Source: an uncultured Oscillospiraceae bacterium (GTDB taxonomy: Bacteria > Bacillota_A > Clostridia > Oscillospirales > Oscillospiraceae). From it: DNA of 16,364 nt. Shown here piece after piece: positions 6,872 to 13,238 of the stretch (the first letter of the stretch is position 1; each line of letters starts with the position of its first letter). The stretch spans positions 1 through 16,364 of the forward strand of contig CAJTTS010000076.1 of the NCBI GenBank assembly GCA_910579155.1. The letters run 5' to 3'. The notes under the pieces are model-generated. The model did not search any database, was not told the DNA's origin, and saw only the letters and a program-made list of their open reading frames with translations. The position numbers and the translations under genes are program-made.

Positions 6872-8140
6872 ATGCCTGTCACTTTCGCCATCTGCGGCTG
6901 CGGGGCCCGGGGCCTGGAGGCCTACGCCCCCTATCAGGACCGGCGCCCCGACGAGATGAAGATCGTCGCCGGGGCGGACGTCCGGCCCGAACGCCTCGCC
7001 ATGCTACAGGAGCGGTACGGCGTGCCCGAGGCCATGTGCTTTTCCTCCGACCAGGAGCTGTTGGCCCAGCCGCGCCTGGCCGACGTGATGATCGTGGCCA
7101 CCCAGGACCGGCAGCACGTCCCCGCCGCCCTGGCCGCCCTGGACAAGGGCTACCACGTGCTGCTGGAAAAACCCATCTCCCCCAGCCTGGAGGAGTGCCG
7201 CGCCCTGCAACAAAAGGCCCACGAGACGGGAAAGGCTGTGGTGGTGTGCCATGTGCTGCGGTACACCCGGTTCTACTCCGCCCTGGAATCCATCCTGCGC
7301 CGGGGGGATATCGGCAAAATTGAGACCATCGACGCCGTGGAACATGTGGCCTACTGGCACCAGGCCCACAGCTTCGTCCGGGGCAACTGGCGGCGGTCGG
7401 AGGAGACCAGTCCCATGATCCTGGCCAAGAGCTGCCACGACATGGACATACTCCGCTGGCTGGCGGGGGAGCCCTGCCTGAAGGTGCAAAGCTTCGGTTC
7501 CCTGGACTACTTCAGGGCCGGAAACGCCCCGGCGGGGGCGGCGGAGCGCTGTCTGGACGGCTGCGGCTGCAAAGACGCCTGTCCCTATGACGCGGAGAAG
7601 ATCTACATCACCGACCCCCGCACCGGCATCCGGGGGCGGGGAGCCGGCTGGCCCTGCGGCGTGCTGGCCAGCGAGCCCGACGAGGAGAAGGTCTGGAACG
7701 CCCTGCGCACGGGACCTTATGGCCGCTGTGTGTTCCACTGCGACAACGACGTGGTAGACCACCAGACCGTGAACCTGGAATTTGCCAACCACATCCACGC
7801 CACCTTTACCATGACCGCTTTCACCCAGGACTGCCGACGCACCGTCAAGGTCTGCGGAACCCTGGGCGAGGTGGAGGGGGACATGAGCGAAAACGTCCTC
7901 CATCTCCGCCGGTTCGGCAAGCCGGAGGAGGTCATCGACCTGCAAGAGGAGGGCGGCGAGTCCTCTGGCCACGGCGGCGGCGACTTCGGGCTGATGGCCG
8001 GCTTCTGCAAGCTCATCGCCCAGGGCGGCGGCGCGGGGCTCACCGGGGTGGACGCGTCGGTGGAGAGCCACGTGATGGCCCTGGCCGCCGAGGCCTCCCG
8101 GCTGGACGGGGGACGGACCATCACCCTGGCAGAATTTTGA
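6872..8140 (+). CDS. Gfo/Idh/MocA-family NAD(P)-dependent oxidoreductase
   Basis: Probable cytoplasmic dehydrogenase of a sugar, inositol or sugar-acid. The Rossmann fold opens with GCGARG (9-14) and carries LLEKPIS (97-103), where Lys100 is the usual catalytic or cofactor lysine. The C-terminal alpha/beta domain has CHVLRY (126-131) and KSCHDMDILRW (186-196), the conserved His-Asp region. A cysteine cluster (C227, C231, C233, C237) is inserted after residue 220, with GWPCG later; it could hold a metal ion. At 422 residues it is longer than the typical 330-390. The ATG follows an AAAGGAGAG site overlapping the hydratase stop, so the two genes are co-translated and probably act in one pathway. 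A terminator follows at 8162-8201. Family call is firm, substrate unknown. Confidence 0.92.
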   Translation: MPVTFAICGCGARGLEAYAPYQDRRPDEMKIVAGADVRPERLAMLQERYGVPEAMCFSSDQELLAQPRLADVMIVATQDRQHVPAALAALDKGYHVLLEKPISPSLEECRALQQKAHETGKAVVVCHVLRYTRFYSALESILRRGDIGKIETIDAVEHVAYWHQAHSFVRGNWRRSEETSPMILAKSCHDMDILRWLAGEPCLKVQSFGSLDYFRAGNAPAGAAERCLDGCGCKDACPYDAEKIYITDPRTGIRGRGAGWPCGVLASEPDEEKVWNALRTGPYGRCVFHCDNDVVDHQTVNLEFANHIHATFTMTAFTQDCRRTVKVCGTLGEVEGDMSENVLHLRRFGKPEEVIDLQEEGGESSGHGGGDFGLMAGFCKLIAQGGGAGLTGVDASVESHVMALAAEASRLDGGRTITLAEF

Positions 8141-8161
8141 AGCCGTATTTCCATGATAAAC

Positions 8162-8201
8162 GCAAGAAGCCCCGGAGCTTAACGGCTCCGGGGCTTCTTG
8201 C
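8162..8201. terminator. Shared terminator hairpin of two convergent operons
   Basis: A perfect 17-bp stem (8162-8178 with 8185-8201) and 6-base loop. On the plus strand it follows the dehydrogenase stop by 21 bases. On the minus strand the last codons of the 57-residue gene form one arm and its TAA stop lies in the loop. T runs are weak (CTTCTTG, GTTTATC), but stem strength and convergent placement support a two-way terminator. Confidence 0.75.
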
Positions 8202-8352
8202 TGCTGTTCCACAGCTCCTTTACACACATCACCGCAATGCCGATGAGATAGGCGGCGAACATGACCGCCACTGGAACGCCGACGCACCACAGGACCACGC
8301 CGCTTCCCATATGATAGACCGCCCTCTCCACAAGGGTTCCCAATCCGCTCAC
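8179..8352 (-). CDS. Small single-span membrane protein, last gene of the LytTR cassette
   Basis: Predicted 57-residue protein with one hydrophobic helix (about 19-43) followed by a basic tail ending KKPRSR. I recognise no family. The chosen start is GTG at 8352, which overlaps the previous gene's TGA as GTGA, the coupling also used between the two genes before the previous one. Its AAAGAGG lies directly against the GTG, so initiation there would rest on coupling. TTG at 8343 is better spaced from the same site, and ATG at 8310 would leave 43 residues. The stop sits in the loop of the terminator hairpin. It differs in sequence from the two preceding small proteins. The reading frame looks genuine because it is hydrophobic where shadow frames here are rich in Pro, Gly and Arg. 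Confidence 0.6.
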   Translation of the reverse strand: MSGLGTLVERAVYHMGSGVVLWCVGVPVAVMFAAYLIGIAVMCVKELWNSSKKPRSR

Positions 8353-8624
8353 CTCTTTATTTTCCAAAATTTGTATACACCCCATCCCAGCGCCCAGCCC
8401 AGCAGGAGCGCCCCCGCCGCTGCCAGCCGGACGATGGACTCGGTCAGGCCGGCGCAGCCCAGCGCCAGCGCCGGGACCGCCAGCGTTACCCACCGCAGGA
8501 ACCGAAAACGGCGCTCCGTCAGGCTCAGGATGATAAGCTGCACCGCGAAGGCGACCAGGGCGGCCAGACTCGCCAAAAAAATTGCCGCAGCCGTAATCAG
8601 GAGCAAAAGCTGAGCCATCGTCAT
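8349..8624 (-). CDS. Small membrane protein with three predicted helices
   Basis: A 91-residue protein with hydrophobic stretches near 5-34, 44-62 and 66-82 and a basic end (KFWKIKR). No known family recognised. It resembles the preceding small gene: both have an arginine-rich turn followed by LRW and a helix with a VPA/LPA motif (RFLRW at 41-45), and both end with GW-x-LGWG-x-YK (76-85). They are probably duplicates. The ATG at 8624 overlaps the TGA of the preceding gene as ATGA, with an AAAAGGGGGAAAAG ribosome site. The same frame is open without a stop back to 8909 and beyond, so automatic callers may extend it wrongly or fuse it with the upstream gene; the added part has shadow-like composition. 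Confidence 0.7.
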   Translation of the reverse strand: MTMAQLLLLITAAAIFLASLAALVAFAVQLIILSLTERRFRFLRWVTLAVPALALGCAGLTESIVRLAAAGALLLGWALGWGVYKFWKIKR

Positions 8625-8909
8625 GTATCTTTTCCCCCTTTTTCCAGCTTGTAGAGGCCCCAGCCCAGTCCCCAGCCCGCCAGGGACAGGGCGGCGAAGA
8701 TCCACAGCAGTGTCCCCGCCAGCCCCTCGTGGCGGGGGTACTGCTCCCAGGGGGCGTGGAGCCGCCAATAGCCCTGATACCACAGGTATGCCGGGAGGGC
8801 CAGCAGCGTCCAGCGCAGAATGCGGCGGCGGGCCTCGGTCCAGTGCAAAACCATCCATTGCAGGACCGCCGGGGACCAGCAGGAAGGAGGCAAAGACAAG
8901 CCAGATCAC
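8621..8909 (-). CDS. Small membrane protein, apparent +1 frameshift near the start
   Basis: Two frames must be joined to read this gene. GTG at 8909 overlaps the TGA of the previous gene (GTGA), has a GGAAGGAGG site, and begins MIWLVFASFLLV. That frame then turns Pro/Gly/Arg-rich. The frame +1 to it continues as genuine membrane protein to the TGA at 8621-8623. The switch fits the four-C run at 8871-8874: dropping one C gives a 95-residue protein whose first helix is complete (IWLVFASFLLVPAVLQW...) and which aligns with the 91-residue neighbour. Without a shift the first frame reads on into that neighbour as a 186-residue fusion. Choices are a sequence error, a young inactivating mutation or +1 frameshifting. 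An internal TTG at 8899 could start a 92-residue form but has no ribosome site. Confidence 0.6.
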
Positions 8910-9751
8910 GGCGCGTCCGCCTCCTTCCCCTTTTTGATCCGGCGGCGGGCCGCTCCGGCCAGGTTGCCCGCCAGGGCAGGGACGGCCGCCATCAAGCAGT
9001 GGGGCAGCGCGGTGTAATTCATCAGCAGGAACACCGTCGGCAGGAAAAACACTCCGCAAGCCAGGGGATACAGCGGGCAGAACCCATGCCGCCGCCCCAG
9101 GGACAGCCCCGACATGAAGCTCCCCACCGGCAGCAGCAGATAGGGAAGGAGCAGGCCCACCAGCACCGGCACATCGGGGGCGTCGCACACCCGCAGCGCC
9201 AGGGGCAGCACATCGCACAGCAGAAAGGCGAAGCCCACATAGGGCAAGGATTCCTTCCAGTGGAACAGGGACGGGCCGGGGGCCAGCCCCAGCTTTTCCC
9301 GGATGGCGGCCACCTCGGCGTACCAGCCCACCCACCGGCCCAACCACACCAGAACGTACACCAGCGCCAGGGGGATGAGGAAGAAGGGTAGCTCTCCGAC
9401 GCCGAAATTGACCGCCGCCCACAGTCCCACTGTGGCGGACATCACCAGAAAGTGGACCAGGGAGCGCGCCACCAACTCCCGCCCGCTGTCGGCGAAGGGG
9501 AGGGTGGCCACGCCCACCTCCGCGCCCGCCAGGATGGCCAGGCACAGGTTGGGCAGCGAGGGGGACGGCCAGCCATAGTCATCCATGAGCCACTCCGCCC
9601 AGACGGCGAAGGGGTTTCTGAAATGCCAGATGTGGCTCATCCAGGGCATGGCGTCCAGCACCCACACAAGGGCCAACAGCAGCGCCGCCCCGGTCAGCCC
9701 ACCGATGAGCGCCCGGATCATCGCCTGTTTTTTATCGTCTATCAGCATCAT
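8906..9751 (-). CDS. DUF3021-like membrane protein fused to a second membrane domain
   Basis: Integral membrane protein of 281 residues with about eight predicted helices. Residues 1 to about 155 look like DUF3021: four helices (about 13-35, 66-86, 98-116, 121-141) ending in a short EVAAIREKLGL tail. DUF3021 genes usually follow LytTR genes, as this one does. Residues 163-281 (from LFHWKES) form another four-helix unit with DAPDVPVL (190-197), SLGRRHGFCPLYPLACG (217-233) and NLAGAARRR; I believe this occurs as a separate protein in related bacteria, but that is recall. No start codon lies at the join, so it is a true fusion. The start at 9751 (or the next ATG, 9748) has an AGAGGAGG site touching the LytTR stop. 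Likely role: membrane partner or inhibitor of the LytTR regulator. Function of the second domain is unknown. Confidence 0.8.
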   Translation of the reverse strand: MMLIDDKKQAMIRALIGGLTGAALLLALVWVLDAMPWMSHIWHFRNPFAVWAEWLMDDYGWPSPSLPNLCLAILAGAEVGVATLPFADSGRELVARSLVHFLVMSATVGLWAAVNFGVGELPFFLIPLALVYVLVWLGRWVGWYAEVAAIREKLGLAPGPSLFHWKESLPYVGFAFLLCDVLPLALRVCDAPDVPVLVGLLLPYLLLPVGSFMSGLSLGRRHGFCPLYPLACGVFFLPTVFLLMNYTALPHCLMAAVPALAGNLAGAARRRIKKGKEADAP

Positions 9752-9763
9752 GCACGCCTCCTC

Positions 9764-10207
9764 TCACAGTCCAAGGGCCTGTCTGATTTTCTTCACGTAC
9801 CGCCGGGACACCCAGCACACCGTCCCGCCCTCCAGGGTCATTTTGATGGTGCCCGCTAAGGTCAGGTCCAGCCCGGTTACCCGGTCCAGGTTGACAATCT
9901 CCGAGTTGGACACCCGCACAAACCGGGTGCCCGCCAGCTCCTCCTCCAGCTCGTACAGCCGCTGACGGACGGAGAACACACCCTTGCCCGTCTGGCAGAA
10001 CACCCCTTTTCCCTCGGCGTAAAACCGCAGCACCATAGACCGGCTCACCCGTACCGTCTCCCGCTCCTGGTAGACGGTGAAGGGCCGGGGCGCCGCCTCC
10101 CCCCGCAGCCGCGCCGCCAGGGCCTCCACCTCCTCGGTGGGGCTGGGGGTGCGCAGCACCACCACGGGTTCCTCCAGGCTGGGGTCAATCTGAATTTCCA
10201 CCTTCAC
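9764..10207 (-). CDS. LytTR-family DNA-binding regulator without receiver domain
   Basis: Transcription regulator of 147 residues. The N-terminal 45 residues are a short alpha/beta stretch found in LytTR/DUF3021 pairs, and about 50-147 is the LytTR DNA-binding domain. Recognisable are FVRVSNSEIVNLDRVTGLDL (96-115) and the closing VSRRYVKKIRQAL (133-145). There is no response-regulator domain, so it is not a two-component regulator. Family knowledge: in streptococcal LytTR regulatory systems (HdrRM, BrsRM) such a regulator is held by a membrane protein encoded next to it. The start is GTG at 10207, with a GAGGAGGGA site; the next gene begins 12 bases after the stop. It leads the five-gene unit and may control its own promoter. 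Confidence 0.9.
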   Translation of the reverse strand: MKVEIQIDPSLEEPVVVLRTPSPTEEVEALAARLRGEAAPRPFTVYQERETVRVSRSMVLRFYAEGKGVFCQTGKGVFSVRQRLYELEEELAGTRFVRVSNSEIVNLDRVTGLDLTLAGTIKMTLEGGTVCWVSRRYVKKIRQALGL

Positions 10208-10233
10208 CGGCGCTCCCTCCTCACGTTGGGTTT

Positions 10234-10262
10234 AGTATACCCGGTCGGTTTCCAAAAGTCCA
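10234..10262 (-). promoter_or_regulatory. Predicted promoter of the LytTR cassette
   Basis: Minus strand -35 TGGACT (10257-10262), 17-base spacer, -10 TATACT (10234-10239), 26 bases before the GTG start of the LytTR gene. The -10 is near-consensus, the -35 weak, which would suit a promoter needing an activator. Confidence 0.6.
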
Positions 10263-10315
10263 GCGATCCGGGACGGATGGCCGGTCTGGGCGGACAGGTG
10301 GTTCGGGATGACTGA

Positions 10316-10524
10316 GGCGGAGAACCTTTCCCCGCAGGAGCGGCCCGGAGGAGATTGGGGAGTGGAGGACCTTTCCCTCTGCGGGGACAGTTCAGACCGG
10401 CTCGGGCCAAAACCTTATTCTTTTTGCACGTCCTGTTCGAGTCGTCCCCGCAGAGGGAAAGGTCCTCCACTCCCTGCAGCCGGATCGATTACACTTGCCT
10501 CAGCAGGGGAAAGGGTTCTCCGCC
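10316..10524. repeat. Nested long inverted repeat between the LytTR and upp genes
   Basis: Inner arms of 31 bp (10358-10388 and 10444-10474) are perfect complements round a 55-base centre. Outer arms GGCGGAGAACC-TTTCCCC (10316-10333) and its complement (10506-10524) match with one base gained. The whole could form a long hairpin or cruciform. No ribosome sites or credible genes lie inside, and no T run follows it on either strand. It fits a small non-autonomous mobile element (MITE-like) or a structured RNA. I see no clear target duplication. It fills most of the gap from 10263 to 10559; nothing else is evident there. Confidence 0.7.
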
Positions 10525-10559
10525 CACCCGCACACCGGCAAAAAATCTCCCGTCCCCCA

Positions 10560-10588
10560 TTGGCAGGCCGTTGAAAGCGTGGTATAAT
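10560..10588 (+). promoter_or_regulatory. Predicted promoter of upp
   Basis: -35 TTGGCA (10560-10565), 17-base spacer, -10 TATAAT (10583-10588) preceded by TGG (an extended -10). This gives a leader of roughly 45 bases with no obvious attenuator, so upp is likely well expressed. Confidence 0.82.
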
Positions 10589-10639
10589 ACTTTGAATCAA
10601 TACCTTCCACCCCAATCTCAATACAAAGGAGCTGCCGAT

Positions 10640-11272
10640 ATGAACGGAAAAGTACATGTAGTCGATCACCCCCTCCTGTCCCACAAGCTCACCATCCTGC
10701 GGGACAAAAACACCTCCACCAAGGATTTCCGGGAGATTGTATCTGAGATCGGGATGCTGCTCACCTATGAGGCCACCCGGGACCTCCCCCTGACCACCAA
10801 GGAGATCGAGACCCCCATCTGTAAGATGGAGGCCCCCACCCTGAAGGGCAAGAAATTCGCCGTGGTGCCCATTCTCCGCGCCGGCCTGGGCCTGGTGGAC
10901 GGCGTGCTGCGCATGGTGCCCTCCGCCCGGGTGGGCCATTTGGGTATGTACCGGGATGAGGAGACCATGGTCCCCGTACAGTATTTCTGCAAAATGCCCC
11001 GGGACATCGCGGAGCGGGACGTGCTCATTGTGGACCCCATGCTGGCCACCGGCGGCAGCGCCGACGCCGCCATCCAGATCATCAAGGGCTACGGGTGCAA
11101 AAACATCAAGCTGATGGTGCTGGTGGCCGCTCCCAAGGGCATCGAAGTGGTTCAGTCCGCCCACCCCGACGTGGATATCTATTGCGGCGCGGTAGACCAG
11201 GGGTTGAACGAGAACAGCTATATCGTCCCCGGCCTGGGGGACGCGGGCGACCGCATTTTCGGCACAAAGTAA
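10640..11272 (+). CDS. upp: Uracil phosphoribosyltransferase
   Basis: Salvages uracil: uracil plus PRPP gives UMP and pyrophosphate, in the cytoplasm. The 210 residues are the normal length for Upp. Visible features are the [17 protein letters not shown]-terminal signature, [13 protein letters not shown] in the middle, the PRPP loop [11 protein letters not shown], and the C-terminal uracil-binding stretch [12 protein letters not shown]. The ATG at 10640 is set by an AAAGGAG site 8 bases upstream and by where similarity to the family begins, although the frame is open further upstream through the inverted repeat. It is a single-gene unit with its own promoter and terminator. No oddities seen. 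Confidence 0.97.
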   Translation: MNGKVHVVDHPLLSHKLTILRDKNTSTKDFREIVSEIGMLLTYEATRDLPLTTKEIETPICKMEAPTLKGKKFAVVPILRAGLGLVDGVLRMVPSARVGHLGMYRDEETMVPVQYFCKMPRDIAERDVLIVDPMLATGGSADAAIQIIKGYGCKNIKLMVLVAAPKGIEVVQSAHPDVDIYCGAVDQGLNENSYIVPGLGDAGDRIFGTK

Positions 11273-11273
11273 G

Positions 11274-11310
11274 GCAAAGCCCGCCGGAGGATTCCCCCGG
11301 CGGGCTTTGC
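11274..11310. terminator. Terminator between convergent upp and the polymerase gene
   Basis: A perfect 14-bp stem GCAAAGCCCGCCGG (11274-11287) with CCGGCGGGCTTTGC (11297-11310) and a 9-base loop, starting two bases after the upp stop and ending four bases before the end of the opposing gene. The CTTTGC arm gives only a short T run each way, but it can serve both genes. Confidence 0.75.
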
Positions 11311-11314
11311 GCGC

Positions 11315-12541
11315 TCAGAACGGCACGCCGTCCCCGCTCTCCGGCTCCCGTTCCGGAGCCAGAGCGGCCACGGTGACCGCTCCCTTGCCGTACTTGGACC
11401 GGATGGCGTCCATGGCCCGCTCCAGATTCTCCACCCGCTCCCGTTTCTGGGGCGAGGCGGCCCGGAACAGGTCCAGTTGCTCCGCCGCCTCCCCCTCGGG
11501 GACCAGGTTGTGGGCAGTGAGGGTGATGGCCCGGATGGGCGCGCCGGATTTCCAGCCGTGGGCCAGAATGTCCATCGCCGCCTGGAACAGCTCCCGGGCG
11601 GTGTTGGCGGGGGCCTCCAGAGGGCGCTGACGGCAGATGTCCTTAAAATTGGGGTCCCGGATGGTCACCTGGAGGGTGGATGCCTTCATCCCATGCTTCC
11701 TCAGCCGTACCGCCACCTGGTCGGCCAGCATGGCCACCCCACGGCTCACCTCCTCCCTCCGGATCAGGTTCCGGGGGAAGGTCTCCCCGTTGCCCACCGA
11801 TTTGGGCGGGGTATAGCTCCCGGCCGGGGCCACGGCGCTGTGCTCCAGGCCGTTGGCGTACTCCCACAACTGCCCTCCCTGCTTGCCCAGCAGCTCGGTG
11901 AGCGCCTTGCGGTCAAAGTCCGCCAGCTCGCCGATGGTGGTCACGCCGTATTGGGACAATACCTTCGCCGCCGCCCGGCCCACGTAGAGCAGGTCAGTCA
12001 CCGGCAGGGGCCACACGAGGCGCCGGAAATTCTCCCGGGAGATGACGGTGGTGGCGTCCGGCTTTTTGTAGTCGCTGCCCAGCTTGGCAAAGATTTTGTT
12101 GAAGGACACCCCCACCGAGATGGTCAGCCCCAGCTCTTCCCGGACGGTGTTCCGGATGCGGTCGGCCAAGGCTTTGGCGTCGCCGCCGAACAGGTGGAGG
12201 GTACCCGTCACGTCCAACCAGCTCTCGTCGATGCCAAAGGGCTCGATGAGGTCGGTGAAGCGGTCGTAGATGGCGTTGACCTTCTTGGAATACTCTTTGT
12301 ACAACCCCCGGGTGGGTGGCAGGAGCACCAGGTCGGGGCACTTCCGGCGCGCCTGCCAGATGGTCTCCGCCGTGCGCACGCCGCATTTCTTGGCCGGCTC
12401 GTTTTTGGCCAAGATGATACCGTGGCGGCTCTTGGGGTCGCCGCACACCGCCGTGGGCACCGTGCGCAGCTCGGGCCGGGACAGCAGCTCTACCGAGCAG
12501 TAGAAGCTGTTGCAATCGCAGTGATAGATGACCCGGTCCAT
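11315..12541 (-). CDS. dinB: Y-family translesion DNA polymerase (DinB/UmuC type)
   Basis: Error-prone polymerase that copies past damaged bases. The 408 residues carry CDCNSFYCSVE (8-18), with metal ligand Asp9 and probable steric gate Tyr14; the catalytic FGIDESWLD (102-110) with Asp105-Glu106; GVSFNKIFAKLGSDYKKP (144-161); and the little-finger domain after about 240. A beta-clamp motif QLDLF is at 355-359, followed by a charged helix. The Asn and Tyr in the first motif are like UmuC rather than E. coli DinB and are common in Firmicutes. The ATG at 12541 has an AAGGGGGG site. It is a single gene under a near-perfect promoter with a LexA-like box, so DNA damage induction is likely. Symbol dinB is the usual label; UmuC-like would also be fair. 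Confidence 0.93.
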   Translation of the reverse strand: MDRVIYHCDCNSFYCSVELLSRPELRTVPTAVCGDPKSRHGIILAKNEPAKKCGVRTAETIWQARRKCPDLVLLPPTRGLYKEYSKKVNAIYDRFTDLIEPFGIDESWLDVTGTLHLFGGDAKALADRIRNTVREELGLTISVGVSFNKIFAKLGSDYKKPDATTVISRENFRRLVWPLPVTDLLYVGRAAAKVLSQYGVTTIGELADFDRKALTELLGKQGGQLWEYANGLEHSAVAPAGSYTPPKSVGNGETFPRNLIRREEVSRGVAMLADQVAVRLRKHGMKASTLQVTIRDPNFKDICRQRPLEAPANTARELFQAAMDILAHGWKSGAPIRAITLTAHNLVPEGEAAEQLDLFRAASPQKRERVENLERAMDAIRSKYGKGAVTVAALAPEREPESGDGVPF

Positions 12542-12563
12542 GGCCCGTCCCCCCTTTGGGGAC

Positions 12564-12592
12564 AGTATACATCATCCGTTTCCGATTGTCAA
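12564..12592 (-). promoter_or_regulatory. Strong promoter of the polymerase gene
   Basis: Minus strand -35 TTGACA (12587-12592, full consensus), 17-base spacer, -10 TATACT (12564-12569). The predicted leader is about 16 bases. Confidence 0.85.
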
Positions 12593-12602
12593 ACGTAAGT
12601 TC
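12591..12602 (-). promoter_or_regulatory. LexA (DinR)-like SOS box
   Basis: GAACTTACGTTT on the minus strand fits GAAC-N4-GTTC at all but the last base, and overlaps the -35 box by two bases. A repressor bound here would block a consensus promoter, which is what SOS control needs. The fit is good in place, modest in sequence. Confidence 0.5.
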
Positions 12603-12614
12603 TATATTTTTGAC

Positions 12615-12644
12615 TTGCACTTTCCCTCGTTCCCGTGTTATACT
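12615..12644 (+). promoter_or_regulatory. Predicted promoter of the small lipoprotein gene
   Basis: -35 TTGCAC (12615-12620), 18-base spacer, -10 TATACT (12639-12644), 37 bases before the start. A TTGACT at 12610 would need a 23-base spacer. It diverges from the polymerase promoter about 20 bases away. Confidence 0.6.
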
Positions 12645-12681
12645 AGAGGCACAATCTCAACAGCGGAGGGAGGCTGCCTTG

Positions 12682-13155
12682 ATGAAACGAGTTGTGGTTT
12701 TCGCGCTGAGCCTGGCGCTTGCGCTCCTGTGCCCCGGATGCAAAGCGGAGGAGCCGGCGCCCTCTGACAACACAGGCGTTTTGCGCTATGACGGCATCTA
12801 CTGTTATATCGCCGATTTTGACAGCAACGGATTGATCAACAACTATGCGCTGCGGTTTTACGAAGACGGGACCGTCATTCATACCAGCGTAGAGCAGCGG
12901 GAGAAAGACAGCACTTATTTCCCCTCCCAAAGCTGGTTCAACAAAGAGAACGAGTATTACGCCACTCTGCTGGGAACCTATCAGCTTGCCGACGGCGCCA
13001 TCACGCTGACCACATTCCGCCCGGAGGGGAGCGTGGATTACCAGGGCTCCGTACTGACGGATAAACTGGTGCTGGATTCCCATTCCAATATCAATGGGCA
13101 CGAAGTTTCCGGCACTAAATATGTATTTTACCCTTTCGATGAACTCCAGGGCTGA
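12682..13155 (+). CDS. Putative secreted lipoprotein of unknown function
   Basis: A 157-residue protein with a signal peptide: MKR, a hydrophobic run (4-16), then LLCPGC with Cys20 the likely lipidated residue. The lipobox is unusual (Cys17 at -3, Pro at -2). A mature domain of about 135 residues follows; it looks beta-rich, with GIYCYIADF (38-46), LRFYEDGTVIHTS (57-69), LGTYQLADGAITLTT (97-111) and a late KYVFYPFDEL. This pattern of strand, then DGT, then GTY-x-x-x-DG is like small extracytoplasmic lipoproteins, but I recognise no named family. The ATG at 12682 follows GGAGGGAGG with 8-base spacing. It is more AT-rich and uses more A/T-ending codons than its neighbours, which may mean recent gain or a lineage-specific gene. 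It stands alone, facing the cysteine-rich gene. Confidence 0.75.
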   Translation: MKRVVVFALSLALALLCPGCKAEEPAPSDNTGVLRYDGIYCYIADFDSNGLINNYALRFYEDGTVIHTSVEQREKDSTYFPSQSWFNKENEYYATLLGTYQLADGAITLTTFRPEGSVDYQGSVLTDKLVLDSHSNINGHEVSGTKYVFYPFDELQG

Positions 13156-13195
13156 ACGGCACGGCAGGACTTTGGCCGAGTGCCCGCCATATCAT

Positions 13196-13229
13196 AAAAA
13201 GCGCCCCCTCCGCTGCTGCGAAGGGGGCG
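13196..13229 (-). terminator. Terminator of the cysteine-rich protein gene
   Basis: Minus strand: CGCCCCCT (13229-13222), a 12-base loop with an inner CGC/GCG, AGGGGGCG (13209-13202), then CTTTTTA (13201-13195). A good intrinsic terminator 10 bases after the stop. It can also stop transcripts from the opposing lipoprotein gene, though less clearly. Confidence 0.8.
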
Positions 13230-13238
13230 GAAAACCGT

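Noticed and set aside
10222..10250. Two GTT-containing repeats near the LytTR promoter as LytTR binding boxes
   Set aside because: One fits the box loosely, the other poorly, and the 23-base spacing is off the usual 21-22.
10308..10574. Open frames through the nested inverted repeat
   Set aside because: They mirror the repeat arms, lack ribosome sites and are low in protein character.
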